Source of the DNA: Pseudomonadota bacterium
Lineage (GTDB): Bacteria; Pseudomonadota; Gammaproteobacteria; Burkholderiales; Burkholderiaceae_C
Direction: 5' to 3'
Length of the DNA stretch: 17,534 bases
Assembly: GCA_023460715.1 (NCBI GenBank)
Contig: JAEWPH010000299.1
Span: forward strand, 1-17,534
Below the pieces are notes generated by a model. That model worked only from the letters and a program-made list of their open reading frames with translations, made no database searches and was not told the DNA's origin. This document shows, piece by piece, positions 1-9,247 of the stretch (its first letter is position 1; every line of letters starts with the position of its first letter). A program made the translations under genes and the position numbers.

Positions 1-688
1 CTGCGAAGTCGCTCTTGGAAGCGCTGCCTTCGGAGGCCGACACCTGCACGCCCGAGCGGTTGTCCACCAGGGTCAGCATGGCGCTGGCTTCGCGCGTCTT
101 CAGGCTGCCGCCGATGGCGGCAATGGCCGCGCCGCCGCGCCCGCCCAGCAGGCCGCCCAGCGAGCCGCCGATGCCGCCGGCGTCGTTGTTGGAGAACACG
201 ATCTCGGGCGACAGGCCGTAGTCGGAGGCGACCATCTGGCCGCGGCCGAAGTTGCTGCCGCCGCGCATTTCGCCCGAGCCCATCAGCTGGCGCTCACGGT
301 CCATGGCCGACATGCCGGCGGCGCCGCGCTCGACCACGATGAAACAGTTGGATTGCTGGATCAGCAGGCGCAGCAGGTTGGACGTGGGGGGCAGCTTGTA
401 TTCGTTGCGCAGGATGGTGTACCAGCCGGCGTCCTGGTTTTCGACCAGCGAAACGGTGCCGAGGGGGCCGGAACACTTTTCGAGTTGCGTGCTTTCATTG
501 GCAGCCGACGCGCCACCGGCGGCGCCCGTCGCCACGGTCTTGGCGTCCGCACTGCCCATGCGCATATTGGTGGTCTCGCAACCCGTCAGCAGCACGGCGG
601 CACAGGCCGCGGCCAGAACGGACAGGCGCGCGGGCCGCAGGAAAGAGGAGGTTGCGCAGGTGGCGGTCAGGTTCGAAAGGATCGTCAT
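1..688 (-). CDS. CsgG/HfaB-like outer-membrane lipoprotein (C-terminus cut by window edge)
   Basis: The reading frame opens at ATG 688 and runs off the left edge, giving 229 visible codons. The N-terminus has a basic stretch (R18, R21), a hydrophobic run of about residues 22-35 and a lipobox L-T-G-C ending at C37. Residue +2 is Glu, not Asp, which fits outer-membrane sorting. After a low-complexity Ala/Gly/Thr linker (about 41-66) comes a region like the CsgG family of curli-secretion and related lipoproteins: a beta-strand near 77-83, 'NCFIVVERG' (114-122), an 'MDRERQLM' helix (129-136), 'SDYGLSPEIVF' (155-165) and a strand at 203-209. A Gly-rich segment (171-194) sits where the family has a loop. 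I see no curli genes nearby, so it is more likely one of the CsgG-domain lipoproteins of Burkholderiales than a curli exporter; some of these carry extra C-terminal domains that lie outside the window. No clear Shine-Dalgarno precedes the ATG, so the start is less sure than the frame. Confidence 0.75.
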   Translation of the reverse strand, partial: MTILSNLTATCATSSFLRPARLSVLAAACAAVLLTGCETTNMRMGSADAKTVATGAAGGASAANESTQLEKCSGPLGTVSLVENQDAGWYTILRNEYKLPPTSNLLRLLIQQSNCFIVVERGAAGMSAMDRERQLMGSGEMRGGSNFGRGQMVASDYGLSPEIVFSNNDAGGIGGSLGGLLGGRGGAAIAAIGGSLKTREASAMLTLVDNRSGVQVSASEGSASKSDFA

Positions 689-728
689 GGCAGCAGAGGA
701 TTTAAATTCTGAGAAACACAAAGCCCTG

Positions 729-768
729 CACGGTAGGCATGGCCCCGCGCACCCACAACCCTACCGTG
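729..768. repeat. Perfect 9-bp inverted repeat with 22-bp spacer
   Basis: CACGGTAGG at 729-737 and its exact complement CCTACCGTG at 760-768. The arm centres are 31 bp apart, about three helical turns, so both would face the same side of the DNA. A second overlapping inverted repeat, CAACCC (756-761) and GGGTTG (772-777), shares bases with the right arm. The pair lies 41-80 bp upstream of the lipoprotein ATG, where an operator could be. No regulator is recognised for it. Confidence 0.5.
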
Positions 769-784
769 GGGGGGTTGCTGTAAC

Positions 785-802
785 AGCCGCGGGGCGGCTT
801 TT
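785..802 (+). terminator. Terminator-like hairpin, plus orientation
   Basis: Stem AGCCGC (785-790) and GCGGCT (794-799), loop GGG, running into TTTT (799-802). This has the shape of a small intrinsic terminator reading rightwards, but no rightward gene lies upstream of it; both flanking genes are on the minus strand. Read leftwards the stem is followed by GTTACAGC, which is a poor terminator tail. It may block antisense transcription into the pyrimidine operon, or be chance in GC-rich DNA. Confidence 0.3.
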
Positions 803-994
803 CCGCAACCTGGGCTTCCTACATCTTTGGGAGCGGATCGGCGGCGTTTTCAGGGGCAACGCAGCGGCGAGGGCGCCGTGGCGGGCGGGGCGCCAGCGCC
901 GCTGCCGGCGGCTCGCCCGCTCCACGGCAGCGACATCGCAGACCGCCCAGCGGACGCCCCGGTCCCGCGCCCGCAGAGGCATCGACCCACGTCC

Positions 995-2251
995 TCACGT
1001 GCCGGCCCGCTCCAGCATGGCGTGGAGCAGCACATTGCAGCCGGCGGTGATGTGCTCTGGCTGGGCATCCTCGATCTCGTTGTGGCTGATGCCGTCCTTG
1101 CAGGGGATGAAGACCATGCCGGACGGTGCCAGCCGCGCCATGTACACGGCATCGTGGCCAGCGCCGGAGACGGCCGGCATGTGGGAGTAGCCCAGCTTCT
1201 CCGCCGCCCGGCCGACGGCCTCCACGCATTCGGCATGGAACGGCTGTGCGGGGTAGTTGGAGACCAGATCGATCTGGATGGGCAGCCCCGATTCTTGCGA
1301 CAGCTTCGCGGCCGCAGCGCGGATGTCCTGGTCCATGCTGTCGCAGTCGGCATCGGTGGCGTTGCGCAGATCGATACTGAACTTGACCTGCCCTGGGATC
1401 ACGTTGCGGCTGTTGGGATGCACCTGCACCATGCCTACCGTGCCGCGTCCGTGTGGCGGGTGCCGGTGGGCACAGGCCACGACCTCCTGCATCAGCTGCG
1501 CGGCCACCTGCAACGCGTCCTTGCGCAGCGCCATGGGCGTAGGGCCTGCGTGGGCCTCCATGCCGGTGACGGTGCAGTCGTACCAGCGGATGCCCAGCAC
1601 CCCCGTCACCACGCCGATGGTCTTGTCGTTGTCCTCCAGCACCGGACCTTGCTCGATGTGCGTTTCGAAGTACGCGCCGATGGGGTGTTCGCCCGGAACC
1701 TGGTCGCCCACGTAGCCAATGCGCTCCAGCTCGCCCTTGACCGTCTTGCCTTCAGTGTCGGTGGCGGCATAGGCGTGTTCCAGCGTGAAGGCCTTGGCGA
1801 AAACGCCCGAGCCCATCATCACGGGCACGAAGCGACTGCCTTCCTCGTTGGTCCAGAAAGCCACCTCGATCGGTGCCTCGGTCTCGATGCCGTGGTCGTT
1901 CAGCGTGCGCACCACCTCGATGCCGGCCAGCACGCCGTAGTTGCCGTCGAACTTGCCGCCCGTGGGCTGGGTGTCGATGTGGCTGCCGGTCATGATGGGC
2001 GGCAGGCTGTTGTTGCGCCCCGCGCGGCGCATGAAGCCGTTGCCGATCTGGTCGATGGTGACCGTCATGCCGGCCTCGCGCGCCCAGCGGGTGACCAGAT
2101 CACGCCCCTGCTTGTCGAGGTCGGTGAGCGTGAGGCGGCACACGCCGCCCTTGGGGGTGGCACCGATCTGCGCCAGCTCCATGAGCGAGGCCCACAGGCG
2201 CTCGCCGTTCACGCGCAGTTGGCTGATGTCGGTCTTCACGGGGGTGTCCAT
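995..2251 (-). CDS. hyuC: M20-family Zn-dependent amidohydrolase, probable beta-ureidopropionase / N-carbamoyl-amino-acid hydrolase
   Basis: Last gene of the pyrimidine operon; 418 aa, the usual length for the AmaB/HyuC/allantoate amidohydrolase family. Expected role: hydrolysis of N-carbamoyl-beta-alanine (or N-carbamoyl-beta-aminoisobutyrate) to the beta-amino acid, CO2 and ammonia in the cytosol. The dinuclear metal ligands are all visible: H91 (in SHIDTQPTGGKFDG), D102, E137 with general-base E136 (NEEGSRF), H198 (FETHIEQGP) and H390 (ISHNE). The dimerisation domain lies roughly at 214-325, with 'HPNSRNVIPG' near 278-287. The start at 2251 is chosen for AGGAG at 2258-2262, seven bases upstream; the frame stays open upstream but only as a shadow of the preceding gene. 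Sequence alone does not separate beta-ureidopropionase from L-carbamoylase or allantoate amidohydrolase; the dihydropyrimidine dehydrogenase genes in the same operon favour the first. Confidence 0.85.
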   Translation of the reverse strand: MDTPVKTDISQLRVNGERLWASLMELAQIGATPKGGVCRLTLTDLDKQGRDLVTRWAREAGMTVTIDQIGNGFMRRAGRNNSLPPIMTGSHIDTQPTGGKFDGNYGVLAGIEVVRTLNDHGIETEAPIEVAFWTNEEGSRFVPVMMGSGVFAKAFTLEHAYAATDTEGKTVKGELERIGYVGDQVPGEHPIGAYFETHIEQGPVLEDNDKTIGVVTGVLGIRWYDCTVTGMEAHAGPTPMALRKDALQVAAQLMQEVVACAHRHPPHGRGTVGMVQVHPNSRNVIPGQVKFSIDLRNATDADCDSMDQDIRAAAAKLSQESGLPIQIDLVSNYPAQPFHAECVEAVGRAAEKLGYSHMPAVSGAGHDAVYMARLAPSGMVFIPCKDGISHNEIEDAQPEHITAGCNVLLHAMLERAGT

Positions 2252-2274
2252 GTCTTGCTCCTGCAAAAGAAAGG

Positions 2275-5228
<2,954 letters not shown>

Positions 5229-5277
5229 GTCGTCGCTCCTGTCGTGGACTGAGTGATGGTGAGAATCGCCGGCGGCG

Positions 5278-6600
5278 TCAGGCGGCCGTGACGGCAGGCG
5301 CGGTGCGCTGCGGGTTGTTGGGGTGCGTCGTCCAGTTGGCGTACTCGCCCGTCACCACCTTGCCGGTACGGGCGTCCACCTCCCCGGGCGCAAGGCTGCG
5401 CAGCGTGATGCATTCGGGCACCGGGCAGATCGACACGCACAGGTTGCAGCCCACGCATTCGGCTTCGTTCACCTCGAACTTGCGCACCCCGCCCGCGTTC
5501 GTGTACGTGATGGCCTGGTGCGACGTGTCCTCGCACACCACATGGCAGCGGCCGCACTGGATGCAGGCCTCCTGGTGGATGACCGCCTTGTCGATGTGGT
5601 TGAGATTGAGCTGCTTCCAATCCTTCACCGTCGGCACGGCCTGCCCGCGGAAGTCGTCGATGCCGTCGTAGCCGTGGGCGTCCATGAAGTTGGACAGGCC
5701 GTCGCACATGTCCTGCACGATCTTGAAGCCGTACACCATGGCGGCCGTGCACACCTGCACGGTGCCGCAGCCCAGCGCGATGTACTCTGCCGCGTCGCGC
5801 CAGGTGGTGATGCCGCCAATGCCGCTGATGGGCAGGCCTGCCGTCTGCGCGTCGCGCGCGATCTCGGCCACCATGTTCAGGGCAATGGGCTTGACGGCCG
5901 GGCCGCAGTAGCCGCCATGCGAGCCCTGCCCGTCGGTCGACGGGCTCATGGACATGCGCTCCAGGTCCACGCCCATGATGGAGTTGATGGTGTTGATGAG
6001 CGACACCGCATCGGCCCCGCCCGCCTTGGCGGCGCGCGCAGGGTGCCGCACATCGGTGATGTTGGGCGTGAGCTTCACGATGACGGGCAGCCGGCTGTAG
6101 TGCTTGCACCAGGCCGTCACCATCTGGATGTACTCGGGCACCTGGCCCACGGCCGCACCCATGCCGCGCTCGCTCATGCCGTGCGGGCAGCCGAAGTTCA
6201 GTTCGATGCCGTCGGCGCCCGTGTCTTCCACCATGGGCAGGATGCGCTTCCAGCTTTCCTCCTCGCACGGCACCATGAGCGAGACGATCATGGCCCGGTC
6301 AGGCCAATTGCGCTTGACGCGGCGGATCTCCTCCAGGTTGGTCTGCAGCGGCCGGTCGGTGATCAACTCGATGTTGTTGAGCCCGATCACGCGCCGGTCC
6401 TGCGACAGCAGCGTGGAGTAGCGCGGGCCGTTCACGTTGACCACGTGCGGGTCTTCGCCCAGGGTCTTCCAGACCACGCCACCCCAACCGGCCTCGAATG
6501 CGCGGGTGACGTTGATCTCCTTGTCGGTGGGCGGGGCCGAGGCCAGCCAGAACGGGTTGGGGCTGCGGATGCCCAGAAAATTGCTGCGGATGTCTGCCAT
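5278..6600 (-). CDS. preA: NAD-dependent dihydropyrimidine dehydrogenase, catalytic subunit PreA
   Basis: 440 aa. Catalyses reversible reduction of uracil and thymine to the 5,6-dihydro forms, as the partner of PreT. Residues about 1-330 form an FMN-binding TIM barrel like class 1 dihydroorotate dehydrogenases. The active-site loop reads 'NFGCPHGMSERGMG' with C138 matching the catalytic Cys (C671) of mammalian dihydropyrimidine dehydrogenase. 'KLTPNITD' (177-183) and 'SGIGGITTWRDA' (259-270) are FMN/phosphate contacts. The C-terminus carries two [4Fe-4S] ferredoxin motifs: C346, C349, C352, C356 and C382, C385, C388, C392, each CxxCxxCxxxC. The start is set by GGGAG (6607-6611) six bases upstream; it is 32 bases after the preT stop, and the frame's upstream extension runs over preT. 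Also called pydA in some species. The transporter gene follows after 49 bases. Confidence 0.95.
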   Translation of the reverse strand: MADIRSNFLGIRSPNPFWLASAPPTDKEINVTRAFEAGWGGVVWKTLGEDPHVVNVNGPRYSTLLSQDRRVIGLNNIELITDRPLQTNLEEIRRVKRNWPDRAMIVSLMVPCEEESWKRILPMVEDTGADGIELNFGCPHGMSERGMGAAVGQVPEYIQMVTAWCKHYSRLPVIVKLTPNITDVRHPARAAKAGGADAVSLINTINSIMGVDLERMSMSPSTDGQGSHGGYCGPAVKPIALNMVAEIARDAQTAGLPISGIGGITTWRDAAEYIALGCGTVQVCTAAMVYGFKIVQDMCDGLSNFMDAHGYDGIDDFRGQAVPTVKDWKQLNLNHIDKAVIHQEACIQCGRCHVVCEDTSHQAITYTNAGGVRKFEVNEAECVGCNLCVSICPVPECITLRSLAPGEVDARTGKVVTGEYANWTTHPNNPQRTAPAVTAA

Positions 6601-6632
6601 GGAGTGCTCCCTTGCGTGGTCTGGAGGGTGAA

Positions 6633-7985
6633 TCAGGCGCGCAACAGCGCCTCGCTGATCGCCGCGGCAGCCACCTTGCCGTGCTCGACCGCCTCCACGG
6701 TCAGGTCGCGCCCGCCGGCGCGGCAATCGCCGCCGGCCCAGACGCGGGGCACGCTGGTGCGCCCTTCAGCATCGGTGGCAATCCGGCCGGACTGCAAGGC
6801 GATGGACGGGCCGGCGTACTCCGGCATGTAGCTTTGGCCGATGGCCTTGAGCACCATGTCGGCCGGCAGCGTGAAGGTTTCCCCCGTCTCGACCAGCCGG
6901 CCATCTTGCTGCGCCGTGGCGGCAAAGCGCATGCCGGTCACCGCGCCTCCCTCGCTCAGAAGCTCCTGTGGAGCCGCCCAGTGGTGGATGGCCACGCCAT
7001 TGGTCTGTGCCCATTGCTGCTCGTCCACCGATGCGGACATGGATTCGGCGCCCCGGCGGTACACCATCGTCACCTCTTCGGCGCCCAGCTTGCGGGCCTG
7101 CACGGCGGCGTCCACGGCCGTCATGCCGCCGCCGATCACCAGCACGCGGCGGCCCACCGGCACCTTCGACAGGTCCGCCGCCTGGCGGATGTCGGCGATG
7201 AAGTCCACCGCGTTGCGCAGACCGTCCACCTGCGGCTCGGTGATGCCCAGGGCGTTCACACCCGCGAGGCCCAGCCCCAGGAAAACGGCGTCGTAGGCCT
7301 GCAGCAGGCTATCCACCGTGATGTCGCGGCCCAGCACCTGCTGGCAGCGCACCTCGATGCCGCCGATGGACAGCAACCACTCCACCTCCTTCTGGGCGAA
7401 GCCGCCGGTGGTCTTGTAGCTCGCCAGGCCATACTCGTTCAGGCCGCCCAGCTTGGGGCGGGCCTCGAACAGCACCACATCGTGCCCGCGCAGCGCCAGG
7501 CCATGTGCGCACGCCAGGCCCGCCGGGCCAGCGCCGACCACCGCCACCCGGCGGCCGGTGGGCGCGGCCCGCGTGAACAGCGGAGGACCGGGCTGGGCGA
7601 AGTAGGCGTCGGTGGCATGGCGCTGCAGAGCGCCAATCTCCACCGGCTTGTCTTCGTTGGAGTTGCGTACGCAGGCCTGTTCGCACAGCACTTCCGTGGG
7701 GCATACCCGGGCGCACATGCCGCCCAGCGGATTCGCCTCCAGGATGGCGCGTGCCGCGCCGCGCTCGTTGCCCTGCGCGATGCGGTGGATGAACGAGGGA
7801 ATGTCGATGCCGGTCGGACACGCAGCAGCGCACGGCGCATCGAAGCAGTAGTAGCAGCGCTCGGCCTCGATCAGGGCCTGGGGCCGCGTCAGCGGCGGGT
7901 GGGCATCGCTGAAGTTCGCAGCGTACTCGGCGAGGTTCAGGCGTGCAGCATGAATGCCGCAGGCGCGGCTTGCGGTAGCTTCCAT
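6633..7985 (-). CDS. preT: NAD(P)-dependent dihydropyrimidine dehydrogenase, electron-transfer subunit PreT
   Basis: 450 aa, first gene of the operon. It takes electrons from NAD(P)H through FAD and Fe-S centres to PreA. The N-terminal domain, like that of GltD and mammalian dihydropyrimidine dehydrogenase, has Cys clusters C44, C47, C52, C56 and C91, C95, C101, C105. The FAD motif is GAGPAG (151-156) within 'VAVVGAGPAGLACAHGLALRGHDVVLFE'; the dinucleotide motif is GGGMTA (285-290) followed by the typical 'VYRRG'. 'WAGGDC' (416-421) is the closing FAD contact. Start at 7985 is supported by GGAGGA (7992-7997) six bases upstream; the open frame continues to an ATG at 8069, but that extension is unlike the family and has no ribosome site. 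It faces the RutR-like gene across a 367-base region with operator palindromes. Confidence 0.93.
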   Translation of the reverse strand: MEATASRACGIHAARLNLAEYAANFSDAHPPLTRPQALIEAERCYYCFDAPCAAACPTGIDIPSFIHRIAQGNERGAARAILEANPLGGMCARVCPTEVLCEQACVRNSNEDKPVEIGALQRHATDAYFAQPGPPLFTRAAPTGRRVAVVGAGPAGLACAHGLALRGHDVVLFEARPKLGGLNEYGLASYKTTGGFAQKEVEWLLSIGGIEVRCQQVLGRDITVDSLLQAYDAVFLGLGLAGVNALGITEPQVDGLRNAVDFIADIRQAADLSKVPVGRRVLVIGGGMTAVDAAVQARKLGAEEVTMVYRRGAESMSASVDEQQWAQTNGVAIHHWAAPQELLSEGGAVTGMRFAATAQQDGRLVETGETFTLPADMVLKAIGQSYMPEYAGPSIALQSGRIATDAEGRTSVPRVWAGGDCRAGGRDLTVEAVEHGKVAAAAISEALLRA

Positions 7986-8352
7986 CGGAAATCCTCCGGC
8001 AGTGGGAAAGAAAGCGGGAAAAAGGAGAGCGGAGAGGCGGCGGGCGCGAACGCACCCCGCCGGGGCCATCAGGCCCGTTTGCGCGGGGGCCGCATCCAGG
8101 GGCGGCGGACAGGCGCCGCCGCATCGCTGCTGGCGCCAGGGCGGAGGGTGGCGCCCGGGAGGGCCTGGAATGGCCGGAACACTGCTGGCGGAGGGGTCAT
8201 CGTGGTCCTCGCTGTGTTGTGGGTGTCACCGGCGTGCCGGGCCCCTGTTGGTCGGTCAATTTACCAACTGGTCAAAATTTACCAATCGGTAAAATCCCCG
8301 ACTGCAAGCCGCGTGCCAGCTTGCAGCCCTCCGTTCGTTCCACAATGGTGCG
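7986..8352. other. Divergent control region between preT and the rutR-like gene
   Basis: 367 bases. The right part (8253-8295) is a sharp AT-rich island in GC-rich DNA and holds the operator array and the best promoter candidates. On the minus strand, TTGGTA (8285-8280) and TAAATT (8263-8258) are 16 bases apart and could serve as -35 and -10 for preT, lying inside the palindromes. On the plus strand TAAAAT (8290-8295) could be a -10 for the regulator gene; its -35 is poor. If the preT promoter is here, the transcript has a leader of about 250 bases (7986 to about 8250), strongly C/G-rich, with a short GGGCC-ATCA-GGCCC hairpin at 8063-8076. I see no convincing gene in that leader. Confidence 0.6.
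8253..8293. promoter_or_regulatory. RutR-type operator array: two adjacent 16-bp palindromes plus an extra half-site
   Basis: Palindrome 1 is TTTACCAACTGGTCAA (8260-8275); palindrome 2 is TTTACCAATCGGTAAA (8278-8293). The E. coli RutR site, from memory, is TTGACCA-N2-TGGTCAA; palindrome 1 differs from it at one base. The four half-sites start at 8260, 8269, 8278 and 8287, an exact 9-bp step with alternating direction, and CGGTCAA (8253-8259) adds a fifth abutting half-site. The array overlaps the best promoter candidates for both divergent genes. Binding by the adjacent RutR-like protein, with release by uracil or thymine, is inference from the E. coli case. Confidence 0.8.
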
Positions 8353-9075
8353 ATGCGATCCGTCAGACCGTCTTCCCGCCCTTCCACCCGCCCCGCCGCC
8401 GTGCAGCCGCGCACCAGCGCCGACACACCTGAGGAAGCGGTGGCGCGCCCGTCCCCCCACCGTGGGCCCAGCGCCGCCCGGCAGAAGAAGGAGCGCAGCA
8501 TCCTGGCCGAGGCCGAGAGCCAGTTTGCCCAGTTCGGCTTTGAAGGCGCATCGCTGGAAAGCATCGCCGCCGCCGCCGGGCTGAGCCGGCACAACCTGCT
8601 GTACTACTTTCCCAGCAAGGAGGCTCTGTACCAGCGCGTGCTCGACGATGTGCTGACCCAGTGGCTGGCCGGCATGGAAGAGATGTCGCATGGGGACGAT
8701 CCGCACGAAGCGCTGCAGCGGTACATCCGTGCCAAGCTGCGCTCCTCGCTCGAGCACCCGAATGCGGCCAAGGTCTTCGCCAAGGAGGTCATCGCGGGCG
8801 CGCCGCGCTACGGCCAGGTCATTGCGGAGCGCGTCGGCCCTGTGCTCAAGAAGGACGTACGGACCTTTGAACGGTGGGCCCGCGAAGGCCGCATCGCGCG
8901 GGTGAACTTCACGCACCTGATGTTCATCATCTGGTCGGTCACACAGGCCTATGCAGACCAGCAGGCGCAGTTCGCGCTGCTGCTGGGCAAACCGGCCCTC
9001 ACCGAGCGGGACTACGATCAGGCGCAGGAGCTGATCTGCCACCTGGTGCTGCAGGGCCTGGCTGCCCCGGCCTGA
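8353..9075 (+). CDS. rutR: TetR-family regulator, RutR-like pyrimidine-responsive repressor
   Basis: 240 aa from ATG 8353. The N-terminal helix-turn-helix reads 'FAQFGFEGASLESIAAAAGLSRHNLLYYFPSKEALY', very close to the same part of E. coli RutR, including 'NLLYYFPSKEALY'. The ligand domain also keeps RutR-like blocks: 'YIRAKLRSSLEHPNAAKVFAKEVIAGAP' and 'HLMFIIWSVTQAYAD'. RutR binds uracil/thymine and controls pyrimidine use. Start is uncertain: ATG 8353 has no ribosome site, while GTG 8440 has GAGGA (8431-8435) just upstream and would give 211 aa, the size of E. coli RutR (212 aa), with the helix-turn-helix at the same distance from the end. The extra 29 residues would be a Ser/Arg/Pro-rich tail. 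The gene is divergent from the preT operon and sits beside palindromes of RutR type, so it very probably represses that operon and itself. Confidence 0.88.
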   Translation: MRSVRPSSRPSTRPAAVQPRTSADTPEEAVARPSPHRGPSAARQKKERSILAEAESQFAQFGFEGASLESIAAAAGLSRHNLLYYFPSKEALYQRVLDDVLTQWLAGMEEMSHGDDPHEALQRYIRAKLRSSLEHPNAAKVFAKEVIAGAPRYGQVIAERVGPVLKKDVRTFERWAREGRIARVNFTHLMFIIWSVTQAYADQQAQFALLLGKPALTERDYDQAQELICHLVLQGLAAPA

Positions 9076-9247
9076 TCCTGCGCCTTGGCGCGGCGACGGG
9101 CTACAGCGGAGCGTGCCGGCTGCGCCCAGCCTCGCTATCATGGCCCGAAAGCGGTTCCGGCCGGACCTTCGGCCCCTCTGCCCTGCCGGCGCAGTGCACT
9201 GCCGTCAGCAGCCTCTCTTGTTCAGGGACCCACGGGAGCGCAACAAG

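Larger units (their letters stand above)
689..994. other. Intergenic region upstream of the lipoprotein gene and downstream of the pyrimidine operon
   Basis: No credible gene is seen in these 306 bases. The strip just upstream of the lipoprotein start (about 699-720) is AT-rich compared with its surroundings and could hold the promoter, but I could not find a convincing -35/-10 pair. The region contains a long-spaced inverted repeat (729-768), a run of seven G (768-774) and a hairpin followed by TTTT (785-802). The stretch 803-994 is plain GC-rich sequence. I did not find a T-tailed hairpin in the right direction to end the minus-strand pyrimidine operon. Confidence 0.6.

Noticed and set aside
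5323..6831. 502-codon open frame on the plus strand
   Set aside because: Antisense to preA; composition typical of shadow frames in GC-rich DNA.
7986..8069. N-terminal extension of PreT by 28 residues
   Set aside because: No ribosome site at 8069, and the added residues are unlike the family; the ATG at 7985 has GGAGGA.
6612..8432. 606-codon open frame on the plus strand, the longest in the window
   Set aside because: Lies antisense to preT and runs through the divergent promoter region into the regulator gene in another frame; no recognisable motif.
8272..9141. 289-codon open frame on the minus strand
   Set aside because: Antisense to the RutR-like gene, whose helix-turn-helix is unmistakable.
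9113..9247. 45-residue N-terminal extension of the diguanylate cyclase
   Set aside because: Cys/Arg/Pro-rich, not part of the GAF fold, and ATG 9248 has its own GGGAG.
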